Assembly (NCBI RefSeq): GCF_025517535.1
Contig: NZ_JAOPKC010000013.1
Span: 1 to 64,000 of the forward strand
Reading direction: 5' to 3'
DNA length: 64,000 nucleotides
Origin: Halapricum hydrolyticum
Lineage (GTDB): Archaea > Halobacteriota > Halobacteria > Halobacteriales > Haloarculaceae
Part shown: piece by piece, positions 9,164 to 17,377 of the stretch
How the letters are laid out: every line of letters begins with the position of its first letter
Numbering within the stretch: the first letter of the stretch is position 1
The notes under the pieces: generated by a model
The model's input: the letters and a program-made list of their open reading frames with translations, nothing else
What the model was told of the DNA's origin: nothing
The model's database searches: none
Position numbers and translations under genes: made by a program

Positions 9164-10078
9164 ATGAAACGAGACGTGGCCTTCGAATCGGAAGGGGCAG
9201 AGATGAGTGGCTGGTACTACTCGCCCGACACAGCGCCACCGTGGCCCCTGGTGGTCATGGCCCACGGGTTCTCCGCGACCAAACAGATGGTCGCTGACAG
9301 GTATGCCGAAGCGTTCCGCGAAGCGGGCCTGGCCGTGTTGTTGTACGATCACCGAGGCTTCGGTGCGAGCGCCGGCGAGCCGCGCCAGCAGGTCAACCCA
9401 TGGATGCAGGCGCGCGGGTATCGCGACGCCATCTCGTTTGCGGCCTCGCTTGAGGACGTCGATCCGCTTCGGATCGCTGTGTGGGGCGATAGTTACAGTA
9501 GTGGCCCTTCGCTGGTCGTGGCCGCACTCGACGAGCGGGTGGCAGCACTGGTCGTTCAGGTCCCGGCGCTTGGTGAGGAAATGCCGCCGAACGATTCCGA
9601 TGGCTCCCTTCGTGAATCGATCGAGCAGACGGTCCGCTCCGGATCAGTCGACCCGACTGCTGAGGAAATTCATGGGCCGATGCCGGTCGTCTGGGACGAC
9701 CAGGACCGTCGTCCCTCGGCGCTTAAACCCGATACGGCGTTTCGCTGGTTCACCGGCTACGGGACTCGTTCGGACACGAACTGGACGAACGAGGTCACGG
9801 TCGTCCGTCCAAAGCACCCCGTGCAGTGGTATCCCGGACTGTGTGCGTCGGACGTGTCGTGCCCAGCGCTGTTCGTAGTGGCACCCGACGACGAGATGGT
9901 CCGGTCGTCCCCTGCTGTGGCACGCGACGCGTACGAGCGGTTGGCCGGACCGAAAGAGTGGGTAGAGATCCCCGGTGGGCATTTCGGGCTGCTGTATTAC
10001 CCGAGCGATACGTTCGACAGGGCATCAGCAGCACAGTCGCGGTTCCTTACGGAAACGCTAGGATCTGACGATGATTGA
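9164..10078 (+). CDS. Alpha/beta hydrolase
   Basis: 304 residues. The fold is shown by the oxyanion region VVMAHGFSATK (about 31-40), LLYDHRGFGASAGE (59-72), nucleophile elbow WGDSYSSG with Ser110, acid VVAPDDEM (about 240-248) and catalytic GGHFGLL with His near 273. The family includes esterases, acyl-peptide hydrolases and dienelactone hydrolases, and substrate cannot be assigned. I chose the ATG at 9164, since it is preceded four bases upstream by a clear GGAGGT (9154-9159), an unusually strong Shine-Dalgarno for haloarchaea; a longer frame from 9107 is open but not family-like. The gene follows the monooxygenase by 112 bases. Confidence 0.85.
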   Translation: MKRDVAFESEGAEMSGWYYSPDTAPPWPLVVMAHGFSATKQMVADRYAEAFREAGLAVLLYDHRGFGASAGEPRQQVNPWMQARGYRDAISFAASLEDVDPLRIAVWGDSYSSGPSLVVAALDERVAALVVQVPALGEEMPPNDSDGSLRESIEQTVRSGSVDPTAEEIHGPMPVVWDDQDRRPSALKPDTAFRWFTGYGTRSDTNWTNEVTVVRPKHPVQWYPGLCASDVSCPALFVVAPDDEMVRSSPAVARDAYERLAGPKEWVEIPGGHFGLLYYPSDTFDRASAAQSRFLTETLGSDDD

Positions 10079-10168
10079 GCGAATCAGTAACACGGTCAGA
10101 GCAGCGAATCGACGTCACAGCCGTAGAACGGGGCAGACGAATGGTCTGTTCGGTCTCCGGAGTTGACG

Positions 10169-11092
10169 ATGTCTGCTATATCCCGCAACCGAACTGTCGG
10201 GTTGTTCCTCCTCGTCACGCTCCTGTTCGGGACTGCCTTCCCGGCAGTGAAGACCGGTTTGTCGTTCATCCCGCCGCTGTTGTTCGCAGCGACCCGGAGC
10301 TACCTGGCCGCCGCGCTCCTGTTGGTGTACGTCGGCGCGACGACGGAATACTGGTTTCCCCGCTCTCGCCGGGACGTGACGGCGGTGCTCGCCGGGGGAG
10401 TGCTTCTGGTTGGCGGGACGGGGATCGGGTTCGTCGCCCAGCAGTTCATCACTGCCGGCGTCGCTGCGATCATCTTCAGTCTCGCCCCGATAATCACCGC
10501 GGTACTCGCGTGGCCGCTCCTCCCCGCGGAGCGACTGGCCGGCCGCGACTACGCCGGCGTGCTCCTGGGCTTCGTCGGAATCGCCGTCGTCATCCGTCCG
10601 GACCCGGCGAGTCTCCTCGACCCGGAACTCGTCGGGAAATTGCTCTTTTTCGCCGGCGTAGTCGTCGTCGAGCTGGGGGCCGTCCTCGTCCGACGGAGCC
10701 GGACATCTATGCCGATCCCGGCGCTGACCGGCTGGGCAATGATGGTCGGGGGAACCGTCCATGCCGTCTTCGCAGTCGGAATCGGCGAATCGATCGCGAG
10801 CGTCCAACCGACGCTGCTGGCAATGGCGATGGTGATCTATCTCAGCGTCTTCATCGGGGCATTCGGACTCGTAATGTACCTCGTGTTGATGGGACAGATT
10901 GGACCGTTGAAGGCAAACATGACAACGTATCTCACTCCCATCGTCGCCCTGGCGATCGGGTGGGTACTGCTGGCTGAGCGAATCGAGCCCCTGACGCTCG
11001 TCGGCTTCGGGATTATCGTCGTCGGATTCGCGCTACTGGAGAGTCGCGAGATCAGCGCCGAACTCGCCAGGTACCGTAGCCTGTATCGGTGA
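10169..11092 (+). CDS. EamA/DMT-superfamily transporter
   Basis: 307 residues, almost entirely hydrophobic with about ten membrane segments arranged as two EamA repeats (TLLFGTAFPAVK near the start; the second repeat from about residue 155). Such proteins export or exchange small metabolites; the substrate cannot be predicted. The second repeat ends with the family-typical PIVALAIGWVLLAERI segment. I chose ATG 10169 over the TTG at 10163. It converges with the MATE gene, leaving only five bases between stop codons. Confidence 0.85.
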   Translation: MSAISRNRTVGLFLLVTLLFGTAFPAVKTGLSFIPPLLFAATRSYLAAALLLVYVGATTEYWFPRSRRDVTAVLAGGVLLVGGTGIGFVAQQFITAGVAAIIFSLAPIITAVLAWPLLPAERLAGRDYAGVLLGFVGIAVVIRPDPASLLDPELVGKLLFFAGVVVVELGAVLVRRSRTSMPIPALTGWAMMVGGTVHAVFAVGIGESIASVQPTLLAMAMVIYLSVFIGAFGLVMYLVLMGQIGPLKANMTTYLTPIVALAIGWVLLAERIEPLTLVGFGIIVVGFALLESREISAELARYRSLYR

Positions 11093-11097
11093 GAGAT

Positions 11098-12594
11098 CTA
11101 GTCGTTCGCAGGCGTGGCATCGGGCCGGTATTCGCGGCTGATCGCCCGCCACTTGCCGGTCGCGAACCGGTAGTAGTTGATCACGGCCGGGATCCCGCTT
11201 TCGGCAAGGAAAGAGAGGTACAGTCCCCAGACGCCCAGCGGCGTCGTCGCGCCGAGATACGCCAGCGGGATCGCGCCGGCGAACATTCCAAGCGCCTGAC
11301 TATAGAATGGCCAGCGAGTGTCGCCGGTGGCGTCGAGGGCACCCGCGATGGTCGCCTTGACCGCCTGGGGGAGGATAGCGATGCTCGCGGCGTAGATCAG
11401 CCCGACCGCGATCGCGATTCCGGCTGGCTCGACGCCGAAGAGCTGGACGATCTGGGTCGCGAAGATCGCCGTCAGCGCTGCGCCCAGCGCGTAGACGGCG
11501 ACTGCCAGCCGCGTGATCTCGATCCCGTAGGACGCGGCGGCGTCCTCGTTCTCCGCGCCGAGTTCCTGGCCGACCAAGCTCGAGGCAGCCAGTCCGAAGC
11601 CCCAGCCGGGCGTGTTCATCAGCCCCCAGATGCGCCGGACGACGATGTACGCCGCCAGCACCGTCGGGCCGATCATGCCGACGATCGCCAGCATCGGGAA
11701 GCGCGCGACCGTCCAGACGCTGTTTCGCCCGGCGACTGGCAGCCCGATCGTCACCAGGTCCGACAGCGTTTCCCGATCGAGATACCTGCTGAGGAAGCTC
11801 ACCTCCGCCGGGAACGCCCTGGTTCCAGGCAGGCGACGGGCAGCCAGGCTGCCGGCGAAGGTGGCCGTGACAACGACGTTCGAGACGACCGTCCCGATAG
11901 CCGCGCCGACGACGCCCAGGTTCAGCCCGAAAATGAGCACGGCGTTGAGCGCGATGTTCGCAACGGCGCCGCCGGCGCGGACGACCATCGGCGTCCAGGC
12001 GTCGTCCACGCCGATGTAGACGCGGCTGCCGATGAGGTTCAGGCCCGCGAAGGGCACACCCAGCCCCAGGATCTTGAGGTAGTCGCTCCCGTACTCGATC
12101 GTCTGTGGGTCGCTCGTCAGCAGGCTGATCAACTCGGTCGGGAACAGCCAGAACAGCGCCGTCACCGGGAGCGTGAAGATCACCACGAGAGCGGCGCTGG
12201 AGCGGATCGCCTGCCCCATCTGGCCGTAGCGTTCGGCACCGTATCGCTGGGAAACCAGCGCGACCGTCCCGGCGGCGACCCCGCCGCCGATCGAGAACGC
12301 CAGCCCCCAGAACGGTCCGGCCAGCCCGACGCCGTTGATAGCGAACTGCCCGAGGGCGGCCCCGACCATCGCCACGTCGACGGCGTTTTTCGACATCCGG
12401 GCGATACCCGTGACGATCCGCGGCCACGCCAGGTCGGCCGTCCGTCGCGTCCGCTCGCGGTCGACGAGTCCGAAGCGGTGCAACACGAGCCCGACTCCGA
12501 TGATGATCCCCTTGATCGGGTTCCGGGCGAATCGGGCCACAGCCGTGGCTATCCGCCGCACAATCGGCTCCGGACGGCCCGAAGGTGGGGACAC
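11098..12594 (-). CDS. MATE-family multidrug/cation efflux protein
   Basis: 498 residues with about twelve membrane segments in two homologous halves. The N-half starts at RIVTGIARMSKNAVDVAMVG, matching the first MATE helix region, and GGGVAAGTVALVSQRYGA follows as in NorM-like carriers; the C-half contains NTPGWGFGLAASSLVGQELGA, which mirrors it. MATE proteins extrude cationic compounds using H+ or Na+ gradients. The start read here is GTG at 12594; an internal start nearer the first helix is possible. The upstream region 12595-12720 separates it from the rpe stop and must hold its promoter. Confidence 0.9.
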   Translation of the reverse strand: MSPPSGRPEPIVRRIATAVARFARNPIKGIIIGVGLVLHRFGLVDRERTRRTADLAWPRIVTGIARMSKNAVDVAMVGAALGQFAINGVGLAGPFWGLAFSIGGGVAAGTVALVSQRYGAERYGQMGQAIRSSAALVVIFTLPVTALFWLFPTELISLLTSDPQTIEYGSDYLKILGLGVPFAGLNLIGSRVYIGVDDAWTPMVVRAGGAVANIALNAVLIFGLNLGVVGAAIGTVVSNVVVTATFAGSLAARRLPGTRAFPAEVSFLSRYLDRETLSDLVTIGLPVAGRNSVWTVARFPMLAIVGMIGPTVLAAYIVVRRIWGLMNTPGWGFGLAASSLVGQELGAENEDAAASYGIEITRLAVAVYALGAALTAIFATQIVQLFGVEPAGIAIAVGLIYAASIAILPQAVKATIAGALDATGDTRWPFYSQALGMFAGAIPLAYLGATTPLGVWGLYLSFLAESGIPAVINYYRFATGKWRAISREYRPDATPAND

Positions 12595-12720
12595 AGGACT
12601 AATTCTATCTAGCGATTCCGCGGGTTAATCGGTTTTCATCCGTGATCCGTTCGACAACGACCCCCACATCCGAACAGAGGACAACTGCCGCCGGATTCTT
12701 TGGAGAAGTGACTAACACCA

Positions 12721-13473
12721 TCACAGTCTCTGATACGGGCCGAGTCGGGTACCATCCAGCAGGTACGCCTCGCCATCGGCCAGCCCCGCCGGCAGGAACG
12801 GCGACAGAAAGTCCCGCCCCTCGACGTTGACCCACGTCCCGCCGGACCGATCGTTAAACGCGGGAAAGACGACCATCTCGGCGGAAACGGTGCCCAGTCG
12901 ATCGCCGAAGTGGTCGCGGAACGGCCCCGGTTCGACACGTCCCCGGAGCCAGACCCGCTCGGCACGAGCGCCGCCGACCTCGTCTTCCAGTCGAACGACC
13001 GGGTGTTCGTGGGCGACACAGACGATCTCGGCTTCGAGCACGGCAGGTGCGGGCCAGGTGTGGCCGTGAGCGAACCCGACCGAACCGATTCGCGTCCCCT
13101 CGCCGTCCGTGACGGTCACGTCCCGCTGGTCGCCGACGACCGACTCGATCTCGCCGTCGTGGTTGCCCTTGACGATCGTAATCGGGACGGAGACGGCCTC
13201 GAGCAGGGCCTCGATCTCGGCGCGCTCCTCGCCGGTGGGTTCGCCGATCGAGGTCGCCAGATCGCCCAGCAGGACGAGCCGGTCGGGGTCGGACTCAGCA
13301 AGCAGCGACAGGAGTTGCTCGCGCCGCTGTTCGTCGGCGGGATCGAGTTCGACGCCTTCACGGCGGAGATGGGACTCCAGACCGGCGTGATAGTCGGCGA
13401 CGGCGAGCGCCCGTCCCTCGCCGGTGTCGACGACCGCAGCGGGCGCGTCAGGGATCGGCTCGACGACCATCAT
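12721..13473 (-). CDS. rpe: RPA-associated metallophosphoesterase
   Basis: 250 residues, calcineurin-like phosphoesterase. Metal ligands are visible as ADYHAG (D-x-H, about residues 27-30), LLGDLATS (GD), VKGNHDG (GNHD), GHTW and AHEHPVV. This COG1407-type protein is the third gene of the rpa1-rpap1-rpe operon described in Haloferax volcanii, where it is linked to the single-stranded DNA-binding complex; its substrate is not established. Same strand as rpap1, whose stop lies 80 bases upstream; the gap contains a 16-bp perfect inverted repeat whose inner base pairs reach into this gene's start codon. ATG 13473 and ATG 13470 are adjacent alternatives. Confidence 0.9.
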   Translation of the reverse strand: MMVVEPIPDAPAAVVDTGEGRALAVADYHAGLESHLRREGVELDPADEQRREQLLSLLAESDPDRLVLLGDLATSIGEPTGEERAEIEALLEAVSVPITIVKGNHDGEIESVVGDQRDVTVTDGEGTRIGSVGFAHGHTWPAPAVLEAEIVCVAHEHPVVRLEDEVGGARAERVWLRGRVEPGPFRDHFGDRLGTVSAEMVVFPAFNDRSGGTWVNVEGRDFLSPFLPAGLADGEAYLLDGTRLGPYQRL

Positions 13474-13553
13474 AGTGATCGTTGTACCGATTTACCGGTA
13501 CAGCCGCTCGCAGTCGTGCAGTCGACTTGGAACGGACGTACAACGATCACTAT
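13472..13553. repeat. Perfect 16-bp inverted repeat bridging rpap1 stop and rpe start
   Basis: ATAGTGATCGTTGTAC at 13472-13487 is repeated in inverted orientation at 13538-13553, with a 50-base spacer. One arm overlaps the rpe start codon and the other touches the rpap1 stop codon (both genes on the minus strand). In the mRNA it could pair to hide the rpe start; as DNA it could be a paired operator. Confidence 0.9.
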
Positions 13554-15148
13554 CAGATGGGCTTGAGCGTCTCGTCGCTGGGTTCGTAACACCGGCCGTC
13601 CATCAGCGCGTCCTGAATCGCGTCCTCGACGGCCCCGGGTTCGGCACCGTACTGGTCGACGACGGTGGCGACGACCTGTTCGCGGTCCGCCCCGTCGCCG
13701 TCGTCGAGGTCTTTCATCGCGTCCATGACCGCGTCTTCCAGGTCGACGTCGTCGTGAGAGAGGGGCTGGTCCCCACTCTCCTCGGCAGGTTCGTCCCCGC
13801 TCTCGTCGGCAGCCGACGCGGTCTCGGCAGTCGTCTCCTCCCCGGCAGGTTCGCCTGCGGGCACCTCCGCGGAGCTCTCGTCCGTGGGTGTGCCCGCGTC
13901 AGTCTCGGCCGCCGTCGGGGTATCGGTCGCGACCGGCTCGCCCTCGTCGAGTTCCTCCGGGTCGGGCGTCTCGATGTCCGCCTCCCCGGGCTCGTCGACT
14001 TCCGCTCCGCTCTGGAACTCGGTGCCGTACTCCGAGCGGACCTCCTCGCGGGTCTCCTCGTCGAGGTCGAACTCGCCGGGCTCGAAGTCACCGAGTTCGT
14101 CGCCTTCGGTATCGCTTTCGTCCCCCGCAGCTTCACTTGTCGGCGCGGTAGCAGGCGTCCCGGCGCCTTCCGCCGTCGCTGACTCCTCCGACGTCTCAGT
14201 ACCGTCTGCCGTGGCGGCCGGCTCTTCGGCGACCTCCGACGTCGAAGGTTCGGACTCGCCGCCAGCGCTCTCCTCCGCAGCCGCGTCAGGTGCGCCAGCA
14301 GCGTCCTCCGGGGCCGCTTCCGTTTCGCCGGCGGCGTCCGTGCCGGTCGCTGTACCGGCACGGGAGTCGGCCGTCGCCGCCCCCGGTTCGGGCGCCGTCT
14401 CGGGCGTCTCGGGCGACGGGAGTTCGACGTGGGCGAGACTCGCCAGATCGGCCTCGCCGCTCGCGTCCGGCGCGACCGATCGGTCGGCGACCTCCTCGCG
14501 TTCGCCCGCTACTACTCGGAGCGCGTCCAGCGCGGTCTCACGCAGCGCCTCGAGGTAGGGACCGCTCGTCTCGTAGTGGTCGATCGCCAGCGGGATCCCG
14601 GCCGCCAGTCCGTCGGAGACGCCCTGGCCTGCCAGCCGTTCCCGTAGCTGCTCGCCGGTCGCGCCGCTCCCCAGTGCGGCGGCCATCGTGCCGATCCGTT
14701 CGAGCGTGCGTTCGGCCGTCCGGACCGTCCAGCGGTCGCGCGTCTCGGCGTCGACCTCGTTGACGCTCTCGGGGCGGATCGACGTGTAGACGACGTCGCT
14801 GTCCTCGGGCTGGAAGGTGCGTGCCTTCCCGGCGACGGCGACGAACGCCGGCGGTTCGACACGTTCGAGGAATGTCTGGGCGTCGGGCTGGTACTGGCCA
14901 GCGTAGACGACGAACGCACCGGTCGGGTCGACGACCCGCGCACGCAGGACGTCGTCGCTGACCGGCTGGACCTCCGTCAGGACGCCGACGACGAACAGCC
15001 GGTTGACCCGCGCACCCGTCGGCGTGATCACGTAGTTCGGCGCGCGTTCCTCGTCGCTCTCGGCGTACGAGACGTCGCTGTCCTCGAACTCGGTCGCGAA
15101 CAGTCGGTAGGCCGTCTCGCGGCGGTTGACCGTTTCCTCGGAGCTCAT
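13553..15148 (-). CDS. rpap1: RPA-associated protein Rpap1 with long acidic linker
   Basis: 531 residues. The N-terminal half (about 1-230) is the COG3390 OB-fold domain that partners Rpa1: YVITPTGARVNRLFVVGVLTEV, then DPTGAFVVYAGQYQPDA and FVAVAGKARTF. Residues from about 250 to 450 are Ala/Glu/Thr/Ser-rich low complexity and probably disordered, and the last 70 residues form a compact domain (SHDDVDLEDAVMDAMKDLDDGDGA...) resembling a winged-helix-like C-terminal module. The ATG at 15148 overlaps the rpa1 stop (ATGA), showing translational coupling; the open frame continues upstream but is only the shadow of rpa1. Role known in Haloferax: required with Rpa1 for DNA repair. Confidence 0.9.
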   Translation of the reverse strand: MSSEETVNRRETAYRLFATEFEDSDVSYAESDEERAPNYVITPTGARVNRLFVVGVLTEVQPVSDDVLRARVVDPTGAFVVYAGQYQPDAQTFLERVEPPAFVAVAGKARTFQPEDSDVVYTSIRPESVNEVDAETRDRWTVRTAERTLERIGTMAAALGSGATGEQLRERLAGQGVSDGLAAGIPLAIDHYETSGPYLEALRETALDALRVVAGEREEVADRSVAPDASGEADLASLAHVELPSPETPETAPEPGAATADSRAGTATGTDAAGETEAAPEDAAGAPDAAAEESAGGESEPSTSEVAEEPAATADGTETSEESATAEGAGTPATAPTSEAAGDESDTEGDELGDFEPGEFDLDEETREEVRSEYGTEFQSGAEVDEPGEADIETPDPEELDEGEPVATDTPTAAETDAGTPTDESSAEVPAGEPAGEETTAETASAADESGDEPAEESGDQPLSHDDVDLEDAVMDAMKDLDDGDGADREQVVATVVDQYGAEPGAVEDAIQDALMDGRCYEPSDETLKPI

Positions 15149-16419
15149 GCGTTCACCTCCGCGAGCAGCGCCGCCGCGCGGTCGGCCGGATCGTCGGCGA
15201 CTTCGGCGAAGTCCGTAGCGTTCAGGTTCGCTCCGTATTCGTCGATGCTCAGCGTCCCGCGAACCTGGAACGTCCGCCCGACGATCGTCTCGCGGATGGC
15301 GTCCGCGACGACCTCCTTGTCCATCGCGTCGCGGGCGTGCTCGCGGGCGTCCTCGACGTCGCCGCCGTAGACCTCTGCGGTGAGTTCGTCGTCCAGAATC
15401 GCCGTGACCGTACCGGTTCCGTCGTCGAGGATCGCCTTCGTCCGGAGGTCCTCGACGGCTTCGACCTGTCCGTGCGTCCGGCACTGCCCGTTCTGGACGA
15501 TCCGGCCACACTCCGGACACCGCTCGATCAGCCCGGAGCCGTCACGGACGGCGATGACGTCGCCGAGAACCTCGACGTCGAACATCCCGCCAGAGCCGAG
15601 GGCGTCACGGATCGACAGCCGCGGGGCCGTCTCCGTTGCCTCGACCGTCCGATCGAGCGTCTCGACCGTCGAGAACTCCGAGACGTTGATCGACGGCGCA
15701 CCCCGGAACTCCCGGACGTAGGTGTTCTCGATCCGGATCGACGCGCCCTCCTCGATCTCCGGGTGGGGATCCCAGTCGGTAAAGGGCAACCGCGCCGTCT
15801 CGTCGGCGAGCACGCCGCTGAGGATCTCCGTCTCGCCGTCTCGGCCGTCGATCACCTTTCGCTCGCACTCGAGGACGGTCACCTCGGCGTTGATTCCGCG
15901 GTCACCGGGTTCGAGGGCGATCAGCTCCGCGTCGCCACCGATCTCGTAGGGCACCGTCAGCGTCTCCTCGCGCTTCTCGACGCTGGTGGACTCGCCGAGG
16001 TTCAACTCGGGCTGGCCCTCCCACTCGCGGACGCCGGCGTTGCCCGCACGGATCGTGTCTCCGGGTTCGAGATCGAAGTCCTCCCAGGCAGTGTAGGATA
16101 GCGTGCCCGTCTCGTCGGCGATCTCGCCCTCGTAGATGGTGTGGTCCGCACCCTGATAGCGGATTGATCGCTTGCCGACGGTGAGTATCCGCCCGGTGAC
16201 GGTGACGTTCGAATCCTCGGGCGAGACCTCGGCTAGGTCCTTGCTCTCCGGTTCCGAACTGGAGCCGTCGTCGCCGTCGCCGTACTTCCGGCGGAGACTC
16301 TGCTTGGCTTCCTCCAGCGGGACGCTGTAGGACACCAGGTTCTCCAGATCGCGTTTGACCTCCGTTTTGTCTACGCCGAGGGTGGAGGCGAGCTCCTCGG
16401 CCTCGTTGTCGAGATTCAT
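15145..16419 (-). CDS. rpa1: Replication protein A homologue Rpa1
   Basis: 424 residues, single-stranded DNA-binding protein for replication and repair. After an N-terminal helical segment (about 1-75) there are three OB-fold units, starting near residues 75 (NVTVTGRILTVGKRSIRYQG), 175 (INAEVTVLECERKVID) and 285 (FDVEVLGDVIAVRDGSG). A zinc finger CPECGRIVQNGQC followed by RTHG lies near residue 305-325, then the last domain TFQVRGTLSIDEYGANL. I chose ATG 16419 (MNLDNEAEEL); an 18-residue longer reading is basic and unlike the family. First gene of the rpa1-rpap1-rpe operon. Confidence 0.95.
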   Translation of the reverse strand: MNLDNEAEELASTLGVDKTEVKRDLENLVSYSVPLEEAKQSLRRKYGDGDDGSSSEPESKDLAEVSPEDSNVTVTGRILTVGKRSIRYQGADHTIYEGEIADETGTLSYTAWEDFDLEPGDTIRAGNAGVREWEGQPELNLGESTSVEKREETLTVPYEIGGDAELIALEPGDRGINAEVTVLECERKVIDGRDGETEILSGVLADETARLPFTDWDPHPEIEEGASIRIENTYVREFRGAPSINVSEFSTVETLDRTVEATETAPRLSIRDALGSGGMFDVEVLGDVIAVRDGSGLIERCPECGRIVQNGQCRTHGQVEAVEDLRTKAILDDGTGTVTAILDDELTAEVYGGDVEDAREHARDAMDKEVVADAIRETIVGRTFQVRGTLSIDEYGANLNATDFAEVADDPADRAAALLAEVNA

Positions 16420-16571
16420 CAACGGACGTTCGGCTGGCCTGCACAAAAAAGGTCGCCGTGGTCTCGGGAACAACGGTCGTACACCGTGATGGCTACAACG
16501 GGCGTTATATGTATCCTATCACCGGACAAATACTATCGGCCTGGACGTTGTAGATTCGGGACGGTAAAACA

Positions 16572-16733
16572 ATGACACTCGGGACCGACGTCTCACAGGC
16601 GATGAACAAAACCAGGGAGGACGACCCCGAGTTGCTGGTCTATGAGTGTGAAGGCTGTGGTCGGCCGTTCGCGCGCGAGCGCGAGTCGTGTCCGGCCTGT
16701 GATGGGGACGTGACGAAGGTCGTACTCTACTAG
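16572..16733 (+). CDS. Small rubredoxin-like zinc-ribbon protein
   Basis: 53 residues. After a short lead (MTLGTDVSQAMNK) the protein has CEGCGRPFARERESCPAC, giving two CxxC knuckles 14 residues apart, then a short strand ending TKVVLY. Haloarchaeal genomes carry many such one-domain zinc fingers of unknown function, some regulating biofilm or stress. It is divergent from rpa1 with its own upstream region (16420-16571). Partner and nucleic-acid binding cannot be predicted. Confidence 0.75.
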   Translation: MTLGTDVSQAMNKTREDDPELLVYECEGCGRPFARERESCPACDGDVTKVVLY

Positions 16734-16818
16734 AACCGCGAGCACCGCTGTTCGATTGCTGCTTTTCTCCGGCTATCGGCGGGTACAGTTATGTCGGTTC
16801 CGACACGAGCAGTAGACA

Positions 16819-17250
16819 ATGTACGACCGGATACTCCTGCCAACGGACGGCTCTGAGGAGATGGAACCCGTCATCGAGCACGCCGTCGAGCTGGCCGCTC
16901 ACCACGACGCGACGGTGCACGCGCTGTACGCGCTCGATACGGCGTCGCTCAACAGCCTCCCGATGGAGACGTCCTGGGACACGATCTCGTCGATCCTCGA
17001 AGAGGAGGGGGCGGCCGCGCTCGACGTGATCGACGAGTATGCCGACGGGCTGGCGATCGAGCGCCAGGTCGTCGAGGGATCACCGAGTCGCCGGATCGTC
17101 CAGTACGCCGAAGACGAGGACATGGACCTCATCGTCATGGGGACCCACGGTCGCGGCGGGATCGATCGCCTGTTGCTGGGCAGCGTCGCCGAACGCGTCG
17201 TCCGGACGTCGCCCGTTCCGGTCCTGACGGTTCGGGTCAGCAGTGAGTGA
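16819..17250 (+). CDS. Universal stress protein (UspA family)
   Basis: 143 residues, a canonical single-domain Usp. MYDRILLPTDGSEEMEPVIEHA is the first strand and nucleotide-contacting Asp; GTHGRGGIDRLLLGSVAERVVR carries the complete ATP motif G-x2-G-x9-G-S, unlike the other Usp of the window at 1714. It lies 85 bases after the small zinc-finger gene on the same strand. Homologues aid survival under starvation or oxidative stress; the specific trigger is unknown. Confidence 0.93.
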   Translation: MYDRILLPTDGSEEMEPVIEHAVELAAHHDATVHALYALDTASLNSLPMETSWDTISSILEEEGAAALDVIDEYADGLAIERQVVEGSPSRRIVQYAEDEDMDLIVMGTHGRGGIDRLLLGSVAERVVRTSPVPVLTVRVSSE

Positions 17251-17377
17251 TACTGCGGGTGCCTGTTACAGCCAATTACGGGAACTTCGGGGGAACGTCG
17301 CGCGCTTCAGCGCGGGGGGTACAGACGCCGACTGTGGGCGGTCGTAGCGAGACGCAGTCACGACGAGCACGTCGAGG

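Noticed and set aside
17251..17377. Gap after the second Usp gene considered for a tRNA or regulatory RNA
   Set aside because: No cloverleaf or stable hairpin visible.
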